From contig NZ_SMCQ01000002.1 of the NCBI RefSeq assembly GCF_004343035.1, positions 173,820 through 237,819 on the forward strand: DNA of 64,000 bases, in the 5' to 3' direction. The stretch's first letter is position 1. Each line of letters starts with the position of its first letter. The notes below the pieces were generated by a model. It was not told where the DNA came from. It did no database searches and saw only the letters and a program-made list of their open reading frames with translations. Below are positions 29,102 through 38,598 of the stretch, one piece after another. The DNA comes from Longibaculum muris. Its GTDB lineage: Bacteria > Bacillota_I > Bacilli_A > Erysipelotrichales > Coprobacillaceae. Made by a program: the position numbers and the translations under genes.

Positions 29102-29167
29102 GTTGTCCATAGAATCACTTCCCTTTCATGACTATAATAAAGTCAGATAAACAAGGAGGAATGTATA

Positions 29168-30943
29168 ATGTATTATAGTAATGGAAATTATGAGGCTTTT
29201 GCAAAGCCATTAAAACCTGAAGGTGTTGATCAAAAGTCTGCTTATTTAGTTGGTTCTGGTTTGGCTTCATTATCTGCTGCATGTTTTTTAGTTCGTGATG
29301 GACAAATGAAAGGTGAACATATTCATATTTTAGAAGAAATGGATTTACCTGGTGGAGCTTGTGATGGTATTTATAATCAAGAAAAGGGATTTATTATTCG
29401 TGGTGGACGTGAAATGGAAAATCATTTTGAATGTCTTTGGGATTTATTCCGTTCTATTCCCTCTATTGAAACTGAAGGGATTTCTGTCTTAGATGAATAT
29501 TATTGGTTAAATAAAAAAGATCCTAATTATTCATTAATGCGTGCAACTATTAATCGTGGTGAAGATGCGCATACTGATGGGAAGTTTGCTTTGTCTGATA
29601 AGGCAGCCATGAGTATTATGGAATTATTTATGACCCCTGATGAACAATTGTATGATAAAACAATTACTGATGTTTTAGATCCTGAATTTTTTGAATCTAA
29701 CTTCTGGTTATATTGGCGTACAATGTTTGCTTTTGAAACATGGCATAGTGCTTTGGAAATGAAATTGTATATTCAAAGATTTATTCATCATATTGGTGGA
29801 TTACCTGATTTTAGTGCTTTAAAATTTACAAAATATAATCAATATGAATCATTAATCCTACCAATGATAAAATATTTAAAAGAACATCATGTAAAATTTC
29901 ATTACAATACACAAGTCACAAATGTAGAATTTGAATTCCATGATGAACAAAAAATTGCAAAACATATTATTTGTTTACACAATGGTGAAGAAGAAATTAT
30001 TGATTTAACAACCAATGATTTACTCTTTATTACCAATGGTAGCTGTACAGAAAATTCTTCTTTAGGTGATAATACACATGCCCCTATCATGAATACCAAA
30101 GAAGGTGAAGGTGGTTGTTGGCAATTATGGAAAAATATTGCTGCTCAACATCCTGATTTTGGTCATCCTGATAAGTTCTGTGGGGATATTGCTTCCACTA
30201 ATTGGGAGTCAGCAACAGTGACAACTTTAGATGATAAGATTCCACCATATCTTGAAAAAATCTGTAAACGTGATCCATTCTCTGGAAAGGTTGTTACTGG
30301 AGGAATTGTGACTGTTAAGGATTCTAATTGGTTAATGAGTTATACTTTTAATCGTCAACCTCATTTTAAAGCTCAGCCTGATCATCAATTGGTTGGATGG
30401 ATTTATGGTTTGTATACTGATGTTCCTGGTAACTTTATTAAAAAGCCTATGAAAGAATGTACAGGTATCGAGATTTGTGAAGAATGGCTTTATCATATGG
30501 GTGTTCCTGAAGATCAAATCTTAGATTTAGCCACACATTCTGCAAGCACCATTCCATGTATGATGCCTTATATTACAGCTTTCTTTATGCCTAGAAGAAA
30601 AGGTGATCGTCCTTTGGTTGTTCCTGAAGGAAGTGTCAACTTTGCCTTTATTGGACAATTTGCTGAAACCGTTCGTGATACCATCTTTACAACAGAATAT
30701 TCAGTGAGAACTGGTATGGAAGCTGTTTATACACTATTAGATATTGATCGTGGTGTGCCTGAAGTTTGGGGATCTTGTTATGATGTAAGAGATTTATTAG
30801 ATGCAACATCTAAAATGATGGATGGTAAAAAGTTAGACGAAATTCATCTTCCATTCTTATATAGAGTAGCTGGTAAAAAAGCTTTAAAACAATTTGAAGG
30901 AACGATTGTTGAAGAATTATTAGAAAGATATCATTTAATTTAA
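29168..30943 (+). CDS. ohyA: Oleate hydratase (myosin-cross-reactive antigen family)
   Basis: 591 residues after AAGGAGG, the usual length of the family. The FAD-binding loop is '[20 protein letters not shown]' near residue 25. The family hallmark '[16 protein letters not shown]' near residue 79 contains the catalytic-type glutamate. '[20 protein letters not shown]' and '[19 protein letters not shown]' are also typical. The enzyme adds water across the cis-9 double bond of oleic/linoleic acid to give 10-hydroxy fatty acids, a detoxification reaction of gut Firmicutes. It is peripheral/cytosolic with no signal peptide. It is single-gene, with a terminator right after the stop. Confidence 0.95.
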   Translation: MYYSNGNYEAFAKPLKPEGVDQKSAYLVGSGLASLSAACFLVRDGQMKGEHIHILEEMDLPGGACDGIYNQEKGFIIRGGREMENHFECLWDLFRSIPSIETEGISVLDEYYWLNKKDPNYSLMRATINRGEDAHTDGKFALSDKAAMSIMELFMTPDEQLYDKTITDVLDPEFFESNFWLYWRTMFAFETWHSALEMKLYIQRFIHHIGGLPDFSALKFTKYNQYESLILPMIKYLKEHHVKFHYNTQVTNVEFEFHDEQKIAKHIICLHNGEEEIIDLTTNDLLFITNGSCTENSSLGDNTHAPIMNTKEGEGGCWQLWKNIAAQHPDFGHPDKFCGDIASTNWESATVTTLDDKIPPYLEKICKRDPFSGKVVTGGIVTVKDSNWLMSYTFNRQPHFKAQPDHQLVGWIYGLYTDVPGNFIKKPMKECTGIEICEEWLYHMGVPEDQILDLATHSASTIPCMMPYITAFFMPRRKGDRPLVVPEGSVNFAFIGQFAETVRDTIFTTEYSVRTGMEAVYTLLDIDRGVPEVWGSCYDVRDLLDATSKMMDGKKLDEIHLPFLYRVAGKKALKQFEGTIVEELLERYHLI

Positions 30944-30970
30944 AAATAGCACTTTATGTGCTATTTTTTA
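30942..30970 (+). terminator. Terminator of oleate hydratase
   Basis: 11-bp stem AAAAATAGCAC/GTGCTATTTTT with a 5-base loop and a T run. Confidence 0.9.
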
Positions 30971-30975
30971 TTCAC

Positions 30976-31000
30976 AAAAAGAGATATCTTATGATATCTC
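30976..31000 (-). terminator. Terminator of the HD-GYP gene
   Basis: Minus-strand GAGATATC/GATATCTC stem with a 4-base loop followed by five T, directly after the stop. Confidence 0.82.
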
Positions 31001-32185
31001 CTAAAAAATACGATTAATATCTTCTACAATCTGACTATCAATTTTATTTTGATGAGCCATTTCACGCATGATTTTTATACTTTCTTGATGTGACAAAGCT
31101 TTTTTATAAGGACGATCTTCTGTTAAAGCTTGATAAATATCACAACAAGCCAATAAACGGTCATTAAAATCTAGTTCATCTCCAACTTTACCAAACGGAT
31201 AGCCACTACCATCTAATTTCTCATGATGAAAACTTGCCCAATGAACAATATCACCTAAATCCATATCAGTTAAAATACGATAAGTATAATACGCATGTGT
31301 TTGCATATACGTATATTCACGATCAGTTAATTGAGCTGGCTTTTCTAAGATATCGCGATCAATAACCAATTTTCCAACATCATGTAAAACTCCAGCAATA
31401 AAAAGTTGTAAAACTTTATCTTGATCATTATGATAATATATTGCCATTTGAGATGCTAAAGTCGCTACCCCAATGGAATGGGATTTGGTATGTGGTGATT
31501 TGCTATCAATAATATGGGCAAATAATTGACAGATTGAAAGAACTTGAGAATGAGGTATTTCACGATAAGTCAGATACTCATTATTTTTTAATTCATAGTT
31601 TAAAGCATAAAGATCTTGTTCAATGACTTCAAAGGTAATGGTAGAAATGAAAGCTTGAATGACTTCCTGACTGAAATGAATGCCTTCTAATTCTTTGATA
31701 TCATTGAGCATTTTTTGATAACCTATAGGATCCATTTTTTTAAATGAATAATGAATATCAACCCAATCAGCAAGATGAATAATTTGTGAATAGAGGGGAA
31801 TATCTTTTTCAACTTTATGAAAAGGACCTTTTCCATCAACTCTTTCATGATGATATAAAACAACATCTTCAATATGATGATAAAAAGGTAAATAGCTCAT
31901 ATTTCTTTCTCCTGCAATACAATGAGCCTTTAAAAACTCATCCACATCAAGATGTTCACCATATTTATAATATTCACTCATCCCATTATCATGTAAAATG
32001 GCACACGCTATTAAATGATTCATTGCTTCTTGATTCAATTGAAAATACTCACCCATTTTCATACTAAAATATGCAATCCTCTTACCATGAAAATGCGAAA
32101 CATAACAACAATCTTGCTCAACACAATCTAAAGCATAAGAAAAAGCCAATAACAAATGATTAAAACATATTTTCACATTCATCAC
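31001..32185 (-). CDS. HD-GYP domain protein (probable cyclic-di-GMP phosphodiesterase)
   Basis: 394 residues with two HD modules. The N-terminal half has 'ACAILHDNGMSEYYKYG' and 'VLYHHERVDGKGPF'; the C-terminal half has 'AGVLHDVGKLVIDRDILEKP' followed by 'ASFHHEKLDGSGYPFG', the HD-GYP signature. The first module is a diverged HD-GYP copy. No membrane or receiver domain is present. Expected activity is hydrolysis of cyclic-di-GMP. It is intact, whereas the only GGDEF gene in the window is broken. Monocistronic. Confidence 0.88.
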   Translation of the reverse strand: MMNVKICFNHLLLAFSYALDCVEQDCCYVSHFHGKRIAYFSMKMGEYFQLNQEAMNHLIACAILHDNGMSEYYKYGEHLDVDEFLKAHCIAGERNMSYLPFYHHIEDVVLYHHERVDGKGPFHKVEKDIPLYSQIIHLADWVDIHYSFKKMDPIGYQKMLNDIKELEGIHFSQEVIQAFISTITFEVIEQDLYALNYELKNNEYLTYREIPHSQVLSICQLFAHIIDSKSPHTKSHSIGVATLASQMAIYYHNDQDKVLQLFIAGVLHDVGKLVIDRDILEKPAQLTDREYTYMQTHAYYTYRILTDMDLGDIVHWASFHHEKLDGSGYPFGKVGDELDFNDRLLACCDIYQALTEDRPYKKALSHQESIKIMREMAHQNKIDSQIVEDINRIF

Positions 32186-32235
32186 CTACTTTTCTATTAT
32201 TATACCTTAATCGCTTATTGACTTAAACAAAATAA

Positions 32236-32260
32236 AGAAAAAGATGAGAAAACTCATCTT
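32236..32260 (-). terminator. Terminator of the metNIQ operon
   Basis: Minus-strand AAGATGAG/CTCATCTT stem with a 4-base loop, then TTTTTC; it overlaps the metQ stop codon. Confidence 0.8.
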
Positions 32261-33083
32261 ATTCTACAACAATGACTGAACCTTTATATGTTTTTTCAAT
32301 AAATTCTTTGATTTCATCAGATTTTAATACTTCAATTAAAGCTTTAATCTTTTCATCATTTTCATGACCTTTTTGTACAGCAACAATATTGACATAAGGA
32401 TTATCAACATCTACTGATTCAATAATAACGGCATCTTTTAATGGATTTAATTTAGCTTGTAAAGCATAGTTTCCATTAATCGCAACTAAATCACCTTCAC
32501 CATTTTGGAATGTTGTTGATAATAATTCTGGTTTAATTTCAGTGAATTTTAAATTCTTTGGATTAGAAGTAATATCTTTCACTGTTGCTTTTAAACGATC
32601 AACTTTATCACTTAATTGAATTAATCCAGCATCTTCTAAGATTCCTAAGATTCTTCCATGATCAGCAACAGAATTAGAAATAATAACTTTTGCTCCATTA
32701 GGAATATCTTTTTTATCTTTAATTGTTTTTGAATAAAAACCAAATGGTTCTAAGTGGATACCAGCAGCTTCAACAATGTCGTATTTATGTTCTTCAACTT
32801 CACCATCAAAGAAAGGACGATGTTGGAAATAGTTAGCATCAACATCTCCACTATTTAATGCTTTATTAAAAATATAATAATCATCTAAAACTTTAATTTC
32901 TAAATCAATCCCATATTTATCTTTTAAGATTGGTTTTGCTTCTTCTAAGATTTTAGAATGTGGATCTAATGTTGCTGAAACAACTAATTTCTTTTGATCA
33001 GTTGCAGCTTTTTTATTACTACCACAACCAGCAATTCCTACAACCAATAATAATGCGAATGCAATTTTTAAAAATTTCTTCAT
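32259..33083 (-). CDS. metQ: MetQ-type methionine-binding lipoprotein
   Basis: Signal peptide 'MKKFLKIAFALLLVVGIAGC' with lipobox I-A-G-C, so the mature protein is lipid-anchored at the cysteine. The body is the YaeC/NlpA fold, with 'LVVSATLDPHSKILEEAKPI', 'DANYFQHRPFFDGEVEEHKY' and 'VNIVAVQKGHEND'. The ATG at 33083 is chosen because AAGGGGG lies 8 bases upstream; another ATG two codons earlier would have only 2 bases of spacing. It captures D/L-methionine for the MetNI importer. The operon order is metN-metI-metQ. Confidence 0.93.
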   Translation of the reverse strand: MKKFLKIAFALLLVVGIAGCGSNKKAATDQKKLVVSATLDPHSKILEEAKPILKDKYGIDLEIKVLDDYYIFNKALNSGDVDANYFQHRPFFDGEVEEHKYDIVEAAGIHLEPFGFYSKTIKDKKDIPNGAKVIISNSVADHGRILGILEDAGLIQLSDKVDRLKATVKDITSNPKNLKFTEIKPELLSTTFQNGEGDLVAINGNYALQAKLNPLKDAVIIESVDVDNPYVNIVAVQKGHENDEKIKALIEVLKSDEIKEFIEKTYKGSVIVVE

Positions 33084-33096
33084 TTTCATTTCCCCC

Positions 33097-33762
33097 TTAA
33101 CGTTTATCTACTTTTTTCACAATAAAATCTCCAATGCCTTGAATCACAAAAACAATAACCAAGACAAAGAATGTAGCTGTATACATCACAACCATATTTT
33201 GTCTAGCATATCCATACATATATGCTAGATTTCCAAGTCCACCAGCACCGATACATCCCGCCATTGCGGTATAACCAACTAAAGATATACCCATCACTGT
33301 AATACTTGAAATCAAAGCTGGCTTCGCTTCAGGAAGTAAGACTTTAGTAATAATTTGTAAATTGCTTACTCCCATGGCTTTACTTGCTTCAATTGTTCCC
33401 TTATCTACCTCACTTAATGCAATCATACACATTCGAGCATAGAAAGGTGCACTTGATATAATTAAAGCTGGTAAAGCTGCTTTTGCCCCTAACATTGTTC
33501 CCACCAGGAAGACTGTCACTGGCAAGAGAATAAAGATTAGAATAATAAATGGTACTGCTCTTAATAGATTGACAATAAAATCTAAGATACGATGAATGAT
33601 TTTATTAGGTTTTAATCCATCTTCCTTAGTGATATAAAGAATAATTCCTAATAAAAATCCCAAGATAACTGCAATCAATAAAGAGATAAAAGTCATAAAA
33701 ATTGTTTCTTGAATAGCCAATAACATTGCATCCCAATCAATTTGACTTAACAACTGACTCAT
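33097..33762 (-). CDS. metI: MetI-type methionine ABC transporter permease
   Basis: 221 residues, five membrane segments. The cytoplasmic EAA loop reads 'EASKAMGVSNLQIITKVLLP' near residue 133. 'MAGCIGAGGLGNLAYMYGY' is characteristic of the MetI subfamily. It begins one base after the metN stop and ends 13 bases before metQ. Confidence 0.94.
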   Translation of the reverse strand: MSQLLSQIDWDAMLLAIQETIFMTFISLLIAVILGFLLGIILYITKEDGLKPNKIIHRILDFIVNLLRAVPFIILIFILLPVTVFLVGTMLGAKAALPALIISSAPFYARMCMIALSEVDKGTIEASKAMGVSNLQIITKVLLPEAKPALISSITVMGISLVGYTAMAGCIGAGGLGNLAYMYGYARQNMVVMYTATFFVLVIVFVIQGIGDFIVKKVDKR

Positions 33763-33763
33763 C

Positions 33764-34783
33764 TTATATCACCTCCACAATCACTTGATAATCTTTAAAT
33801 TTTTGAATAATTTCATCATATGCTGCTTTATCTCCACCAAGAACATTCACAATCAATACACCAAACGAACTATCAATTGTATTCGTTAAATTCCCTGAAA
33901 CAATACTAATCGATAAATCTGTTTCTTTAATAACCCGAGAAACAATTGGCTGTCTTGAAATATCTTCATCAAAAGTTAAACGTAATAAGATACCATCAGG
34001 ATATATCAATTTTAAATCAGCATTTAATTTATCATCATCTACTTTACTAGAAATATCTCTTACAAAACGTTTAGTAATCATATGTTGAGGATGTTCAAAG
34101 ATATCTTTCACATGTCCTTCCTCAACAACTGTTCCTTCACTCATAACCGCAATACGATGACAAATCTTTTGAACAACTTCCATTTGATGAGTTATCATCA
34201 CAATGGTAATGTTTAATTGTTGATTGATTTTCTTTAATAAATCTAAGATTTGTTCTGTTGTATCAGGATCTAAGGCACTGGTTGCTTCATCACAAAGCAG
34301 GATTGTTGGATCATTAGCTAAAGCTCTAGCAATTCCAACACGTTGTTTTTGTCCACCTGATAATTCACTTGGATAAGCATTTTCACGTCCTTGTAAACCA
34401 ACAAGTTCAATCAGCTGTTTCGCTTTTTTGATTCTTTCTTCTTTGTTGACACCAGCTATTTCTAAAGGGAGTTCAATATTCTTTTGAACTGTTCTTGACC
34501 ACAACAAATTAAAATGTTGAAAGATCATTCCAATCTTTGTACGTTTTTGACGTAAATCCTGTGCACTTAAACGAGAAATATCAACACCATCAATAATCAC
34601 TTCACCACTTGTTTGAGTTTCCAATTGATTAATAATTCTAACAAGGGTTGATTTCCCAGCTCCACTATAACCAATCACACCAAAGATTTCTCCATCTTGA
34701 ATTGTCAAATTCACATCACGACAGGCTTCAATATCACCCTTTTGGGTATGAAAGACTTTATTAATATGCTTTAATTCAATCAT
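33764..34783 (-). CDS. metN: MetN-type methionine ABC transporter ATPase
   Basis: 339 residues. Walker A 'GYSGAGKSTLVRI' at residues 38-50, signature 'LSGGQKQRVGIARALANDP' near 141, Walker B 'ILLCDEATSALDPDT' near 161, and switch His in 'MITHQMEVV'. Residues about 265-339 form the C-terminal NIL regulatory domain that senses methionine in this family. First gene of metNIQ, directly behind a T-box leader, so it is expressed when the matching tRNA is uncharged. Confidence 0.95.
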   Translation of the reverse strand: MIELKHINKVFHTQKGDIEACRDVNLTIQDGEIFGVIGYSGAGKSTLVRIINQLETQTSGEVIIDGVDISRLSAQDLRQKRTKIGMIFQHFNLLWSRTVQKNIELPLEIAGVNKEERIKKAKQLIELVGLQGRENAYPSELSGGQKQRVGIARALANDPTILLCDEATSALDPDTTEQILDLLKKINQQLNITIVMITHQMEVVQKICHRIAVMSEGTVVEEGHVKDIFEHPQHMITKRFVRDISSKVDDDKLNADLKLIYPDGILLRLTFDEDISRQPIVSRVIKETDLSISIVSGNLTNTIDSSFGVLIVNVLGGDKAAYDEIIQKFKDYQVIVEVI

Positions 34784-34804
34784 AGCTTACCTCCTTATAT
34801 AAAT

Positions 34805-35050
34805 AAAAAAACTCGTCCATCTAAGGACGAGTTATATGACCCGTGTTACCACCTTAATTCATTGTTATATCACTATAACAACCTTTTCGAGTACCATCAT
34901 ACTCTAGTACAATAACGGGTACAACCGCCATTAGCTAAATATTCACTAATGAAACTCCAGAACCATCTTCACCTATTCTCCCTTGTTCTTTTCCACCACC
35001 CAAGAACTCTCTATAAAGTTGAAACAGACTACTCTTTCCTTCACTGTTGT
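34805..35050 (-). promoter_or_regulatory. T-box riboswitch controlling metNIQ
   Basis: This explains the 324-base gap between metN and the next gene. On the minus strand the leader contains the T-box GGTGGTAACACGGG (34840-34853), followed by a terminator with stem AACTCGTCC/GGACGAGTT (34810-34833) and a run of A on the plus strand giving T in RNA. Upstream are stem I elements, including a GTTCTT/AAGAAC hairpin with a GGGTGGTGGAA loop. Uncharged tRNA should pair with the T-box bulge and prevent termination. A candidate AUG specifier occurs in GAAGATGG (around 34965), as expected for methionine, but the specifier loop was not folded rigorously. Confidence 0.9.
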
Positions 35051-35057
35051 TGATATT

Positions 35058-35086
35058 ATATTAACGTGTCTATCAAAGATTGTCAA
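35058..35086 (-). promoter_or_regulatory. Promoter of the metNIQ T-box leader
   Basis: TTGACA (35081-35086), 17-bp spacer, TAATAT (35058-35063) on the minus strand, just upstream of the leader RNA. Confidence 0.65.
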
Positions 35087-35107
35087 ACATTTTTTAAAAT
35101 TTTGTCA

Positions 35108-36274
35108 TTATATAAAAGAATGATCAATTTGAATAACACAAAAATATGTTGGACTTAATTCTTTAACTTTCTTTTCAATAGCTTGTTTTAAATCCGTATG
35201 AGCAATTTGATCACCAGTAGGTAATAAAACATCAAAAATCAAGTTTGTATGTGTAGGTCCACTCACAATTCTAAAATCATGAATACTATATTGATGATTA
35301 ATGTCATCAACAATCTCTTTGACTTTTTCTCTTAACTGATTGGTTAATTCATCATTCATATCAATAGGATCCATATGAATAGTTGTTAAAATATTAAACT
35401 TTTCTAATAGCTCTCTTTCAATCAAATCAATTTGATCATGAATATCCATAATATTATCACAACAATTCACTTCAGCATGAAACGTCATATATTTTCTACC
35501 CGGTCCATAATCATGCATCATAAAATCATGAATCCCAATAACTTTATCAAAAGACATAACATATTCATAAATCTCATCAACCAATTCTTTATCTGGTGCT
35601 TGTCCCAACAAAGGATCAACAGTATCTTTAAAAATATCAATTCCTGATTTTAAAACAAATAAAGATACAATAGCCCCAATGATTCCATCTAACGGTAAAT
35701 CAGTGACTAAACTAAAACATAATGATAAAAGTGTTGCAAGGGTTGTCATAACATCATTTAAACTATCTTGAGCTGCTGCTTTGAGTGATGTTGATTGAAT
35801 CAATTCCCCAGCCGTCTTATTAAATGAGGACATCCAAAACTTAACTAAGATAGAAACAACCAAAACAATCACAGCGGCAATTTGAAAATAAACTTTTTGT
35901 GGTTCAATAATTTTCATAACTGATTCTTTTAAAGATGAAAAAGCGACTAATAATATTAAAAAAGCAATGACTAATCCTGTAATATATTCATATCTTCCAT
36001 GACCATAAGGATGATCAGCATCAGGATGTTTTCCAGCCATTTTAAAGCCAAATAACGTAGCAAGGTTACTTCCCATATCAGATAAGTTATTCAAACCATC
36101 GGCTTGAATAGCCACGGATTGTGTTAAAAAACCAAACAATAATTTAAAAACAACCATAAAACCATTACAGATAATAGATAAAATACTACAAAGGATTCCA
36201 TATTTTTCTCTAACAATGGGTAAGGATGTTTCTTGATATTGAGGTATAAATTTTTTGACAATGAATTGAAACAT
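35108..36274 (-). CDS. Cation diffusion facilitator (CDF) metal exporter
   Basis: 388 residues after AAAGGAG. Six membrane helices in residues 25-215. Metal-site residues appear in 'ADGLNNLSDMGSN' (helix 2) and 'QDSLNDVMTT' (helix 5), with the histidine-rich 'GKHPDADHPYGHGRYEY' loop between. The C-terminal cytoplasmic domain ('MMHDYGPGRKYMTFHAEV') is the dimerising fold of the family; a further about 75-residue extension follows. Exports Zn, Fe or Mn in exchange for protons; the ion cannot be assigned. A terminator separates it from the upstream small gene. Confidence 0.9.
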   Translation of the reverse strand: MFQFIVKKFIPQYQETSLPIVREKYGILCSILSIICNGFMVVFKLLFGFLTQSVAIQADGLNNLSDMGSNLATLFGFKMAGKHPDADHPYGHGRYEYITGLVIAFLILLVAFSSLKESVMKIIEPQKVYFQIAAVIVLVVSILVKFWMSSFNKTAGELIQSTSLKAAAQDSLNDVMTTLATLLSLCFSLVTDLPLDGIIGAIVSLFVLKSGIDIFKDTVDPLLGQAPDKELVDEIYEYVMSFDKVIGIHDFMMHDYGPGRKYMTFHAEVNCCDNIMDIHDQIDLIERELLEKFNILTTIHMDPIDMNDELTNQLREKVKEIVDDINHQYSIHDFRIVSGPTHTNLIFDVLLPTGDQIAHTDLKQAIEKKVKELSPTYFCVIQIDHSFI

Positions 36275-36288
36275 AAAAAACTCCTTTC

Positions 36289-36314
36289 AAAAAGAATAGA
36301 GAGAACTCTATTCT
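36289..36314 (-). terminator. Terminator after the 116-aa hypothetical gene
   Basis: Minus-strand 9-bp stem AGAATAGAG/CTCTATTCT with a 4-base loop, followed by TTTTG. Confidence 0.8.
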
Positions 36315-36663
36315 AAAAAACATTACATATTTTCTTTAAATAAACATCGCGGCCATTTCTTTCAAGTAAACCTTGTTCTTCTAACTCTTGAATATAACCA
36401 CTCATTTTCTCTTGATCAACCTTTTTATGAGCCAAATCTTTTAAGACTTCTATCATTTGTGGATGATCATCCTTGATAAAAGCTTTTCCATCTTTATCAA
36501 AAGATGGACTCTTAAGCATAACATTCAAACAAGCCACATAAGCCCACTTCACTTCTAAACGAACTAATTTATATTGCATTGTATCAAACAATGCACTAGG
36601 CATATAATATTCACCTTCATGATTCTTTAAATCTTCAATATCTTCTTTATTATAACAGATCAT
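36313..36663 (-). CDS. Hypothetical protein (116 aa), possible winged-helix domain
   Basis: Good ribosome site GGAGGG. Residues 20-110 look alpha-helical, ending 'YIQELEEQGLLERNGRDVYL', which resembles the recognition helix and wing of small winged-helix proteins. No family was recognised. It begins 'MICYNKEDIEDLKNHEGEYY'. It lies between the PHP phosphatase and CDF genes on the same strand, with its own terminator. Function unknown. Confidence 0.7.
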   Translation of the reverse strand: MICYNKEDIEDLKNHEGEYYMPSALFDTMQYKLVRLEVKWAYVACLNVMLKSPSFDKDGKAFIKDDHPQMIEVLKDLAHKKVDQEKMSGYIQELEEQGLLERNGRDVYLKKICNVF

Positions 36664-36708
36664 TTTATCCCTCCTATGAACGTACTTTCATTATAGCATA
36701 TAATATCA

Positions 36709-37497
36709 CTAATCTCTAACTCTTTTTGTGAAAGTCGAAACATCATCAAAACCAATTCTTTGATATTCTTTTAAAACATCTTCCACATGTTCACCAACTC
36801 GATCACTCGTATGCGAATCCGTGCCAACAGTTATGATTCTTCCACCCATTTGATAATATCTTTCTACTTGTTCAAAAGTCGGGAATCCACAAGTCTTTCT
36901 ATCTTTATACCCAGAAGTATTCACTTCTATTCCTTTTCCTTTTTGAATCAATGTTTGAAAAATATCATCAATAATGCTTTGATATCTTTGATGATTGACT
37001 TGTTTATCAACATAAGGTCCATAACGACAAATATAATCCAGATGACCTAAACAATTAAAACAATCAAACTTTTGAACACATTCTAAGGTATTTTCAAAAA
37101 ATTCTTGATGAGCTTCTTCTTTTGTTTTGCCTTTAAAAAAATCTGCTGGATCATAAAATTCACTTTGATGAATGACATGAATAGATCCAATAACATAATC
37201 ATAATCATGAGCATTAACAAAAGCATTGATTTCATCATAGAACTCAACATCCAACCCCATCTCTAAACCAATCTTAATCTTGATTTGATTTGCAAATTCT
37301 TTTTGTAATTGTTTGAGTTCATGAAAATAACGATCAGCATCTAAATCAAAAGGACAATAAGGATAATGAAAATCTTTATGATCAGTAAAACAAATCTCAT
37401 CCAAACCCTTGTTTATGGCTGCTAAAATATGTTCTCTAGGTGATGCTTCACTATCTGCTGAAAAGTGAGTATGCATATGATAATCTATTTTACGCAT
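36709..37497 (-). CDS. hisJ: PHP-domain histidinol-phosphatase (HisJ/HisK family)
   Basis: 262 residues from the ATG at 37497; GGAGG lies upstream, and an earlier in-frame start would sit before it. 'DYHMHTHFSADSEASPREHI' is PHP motif I with metal histidines. 'CFTDHKDFHYPY', 'KIGLEMGLDVEF', 'DYVIGSIHVIHQ', 'CLGHLDYICRYGPY' and 'ITVGTDSHTSDRVGEH' supply the remaining ligands. The family dephosphorylates histidinol phosphate, the one step (with hisC) missing from the his operon 3.6 kb away. Some PHP proteins act on other phosphates, so the role is a strong inference rather than proof. Confidence 0.82.
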   Translation of the reverse strand: MRKIDYHMHTHFSADSEASPREHILAAINKGLDEICFTDHKDFHYPYCPFDLDADRYFHELKQLQKEFANQIKIKIGLEMGLDVEFYDEINAFVNAHDYDYVIGSIHVIHQSEFYDPADFFKGKTKEEAHQEFFENTLECVQKFDCFNCLGHLDYICRYGPYVDKQVNHQRYQSIIDDIFQTLIQKGKGIEVNTSGYKDRKTCGFPTFEQVERYYQMGGRIITVGTDSHTSDRVGEHVEDVLKEYQRIGFDDVSTFTKRVRD

Positions 37498-37566
37498 GAT
37501 ATCTACCTCCAATTTCTTCTTATTGTAACATTTTATTTTTCATCTGAAAAGATATTATCATATTCT

Positions 37567-37595
37567 TTGATTTTTTGCATAAGCCTTTTTATAAT
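37567..37595 (+). promoter_or_regulatory. Promoter of cysteine synthase gene
   Basis: TTGATT (37567-37572), 17-bp spacer, TATAAT (37590-37595), 28 bases before the start codon. Confidence 0.75.
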
Positions 37596-37623
37596 TAGCA
37601 TAATAATTAAAGGAGGGGTTTTC

Positions 37624-38547
37624 ATGAATGTATATCATCAGTTTCAAGAATTAGTTGGTCATACACCTATGATGCAGCTACATCGTATTCAAGAAAAAAA
37701 TCAATTAAAAGCAAATCTTTTTGCAAAATTAGAATATTATAATCCAGCTGGAAGTATTAAAGATCGTGTTGCCAAACAAATGCTACTTGATGCTTTGGAA
37801 ACTGGAAAATTAAAACCAGGCGCAACAATTATTGAACCAACGAGTGGAAATACTGGCATTGGGCTTTGTGCAATGGGGGCTTCTTTAGGTTTTCATGTGA
37901 TGATTGTAATGCCCGAAACAATGAGTGAAGAACGTAAGAAATTAATGAAGGCTTTTGGTGCTGAGCTTGTTTTAACGCCTGGAAGTCAAGGGATGAGTGG
38001 AGCCATTGAAAAAGCTGAGCAATTAGCTCAAGAGATTCCTGATAGTTTTATTCCTGGACAATTTATCAATCCAAGTAATCCTAAAGCTCATTTATTATCT
38101 ACTGGTCCAGAAATCGATGAACAGATGGATGGACATATCGATATTCTGGTAGCCGGAATTGGTACTGGCGGAACTATTAGTGGCATTGGGCAATATTTAA
38201 AAGCCAAACATCCGCAGATGAAAGTCATTGCGATTGAACCAGCAGATTCTCCTCTTATTTCTCAAGGAAAAGCTGGTCCTCATCAAATTCAAGGAATTGG
38301 CGCTAATTTTATTCCCGATATCCTTGATCAAGATATCTATGATGAAGTCAAAGTTGTCACAACTCATCAGGCATATCAAGGAGCAAGAGAGCTAGCTAAA
38401 AGTGAAGGTATCTTAGTTGGTATTTCTTCTGGAGCGGCTTTATATGTTGGCAAAACATTAGCCATGATGGATGAAAACAAAGATAAAAATATTGTTGTGA
38501 TTCTTCCTGATGGTGGTGATCGTTATTTATCAACAGATTTATTTTAA
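37624..38547 (+). CDS. cysK: Cysteine synthase (O-acetylserine sulfhydrylase)
   Basis: 307 residues from the ATG at 37624, preceded by AAAGGAGGGG; a far-upstream in-frame ATG at 37465 would lie over the divergent PHP gene and the promoter. 'NPAGSIKDRVAKQMLLDALE' holds the PLP lysine. 'EPTSGNTGIGLCAMGASLG' is the substrate loop, 'VAGIGTGGTISGIGQYLK' the cofactor phosphate loop, and 'GISSGAALYVGKTLA' is near the C terminus. It makes L-cysteine from O-acetylserine and sulfide. Monocistronic and divergent from the PHP gene. Confidence 0.93.
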   Translation: MNVYHQFQELVGHTPMMQLHRIQEKNQLKANLFAKLEYYNPAGSIKDRVAKQMLLDALETGKLKPGATIIEPTSGNTGIGLCAMGASLGFHVMIVMPETMSEERKKLMKAFGAELVLTPGSQGMSGAIEKAEQLAQEIPDSFIPGQFINPSNPKAHLLSTGPEIDEQMDGHIDILVAGIGTGGTISGIGQYLKAKHPQMKVIAIEPADSPLISQGKAGPHQIQGIGANFIPDILDQDIYDEVKVVTTHQAYQGARELAKSEGILVGISSGAALYVGKTLAMMDENKDKNIVVILPDGGDRYLSTDLF

Positions 38548-38569
38548 GGAGTTTTTACTCCTTTTTTTT
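38546..38569 (+). terminator. Terminator of cysK
   Basis: AAGGAGT/ACTCCTT stem with a 4-base loop starting at the stop codon, followed by six T. Confidence 0.88.
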
Positions 38570-38571
38570 AC

Positions 38572-38598
38572 AAAAAAAGGAATACCATCGTATCCCTT
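38572..38598 (-). terminator. Terminator of the Cof phosphatase gene
   Basis: Minus-strand stem AAGGGATAC/GTATTCCTT (one G-U pair), loop GATG, then seven T. Confidence 0.8.

Noticed and set aside
34805..35050. SAM (S-box) riboswitch before metN
   Set aside because: The T-box sequence and downstream terminator are clear; no S-box core was seen.
37465..37623. Longer cysteine synthase start
   Set aside because: The extension is not conserved-looking, covers the promoter and overlaps the divergent PHP gene; AAAGGAGGGG precedes 37624.
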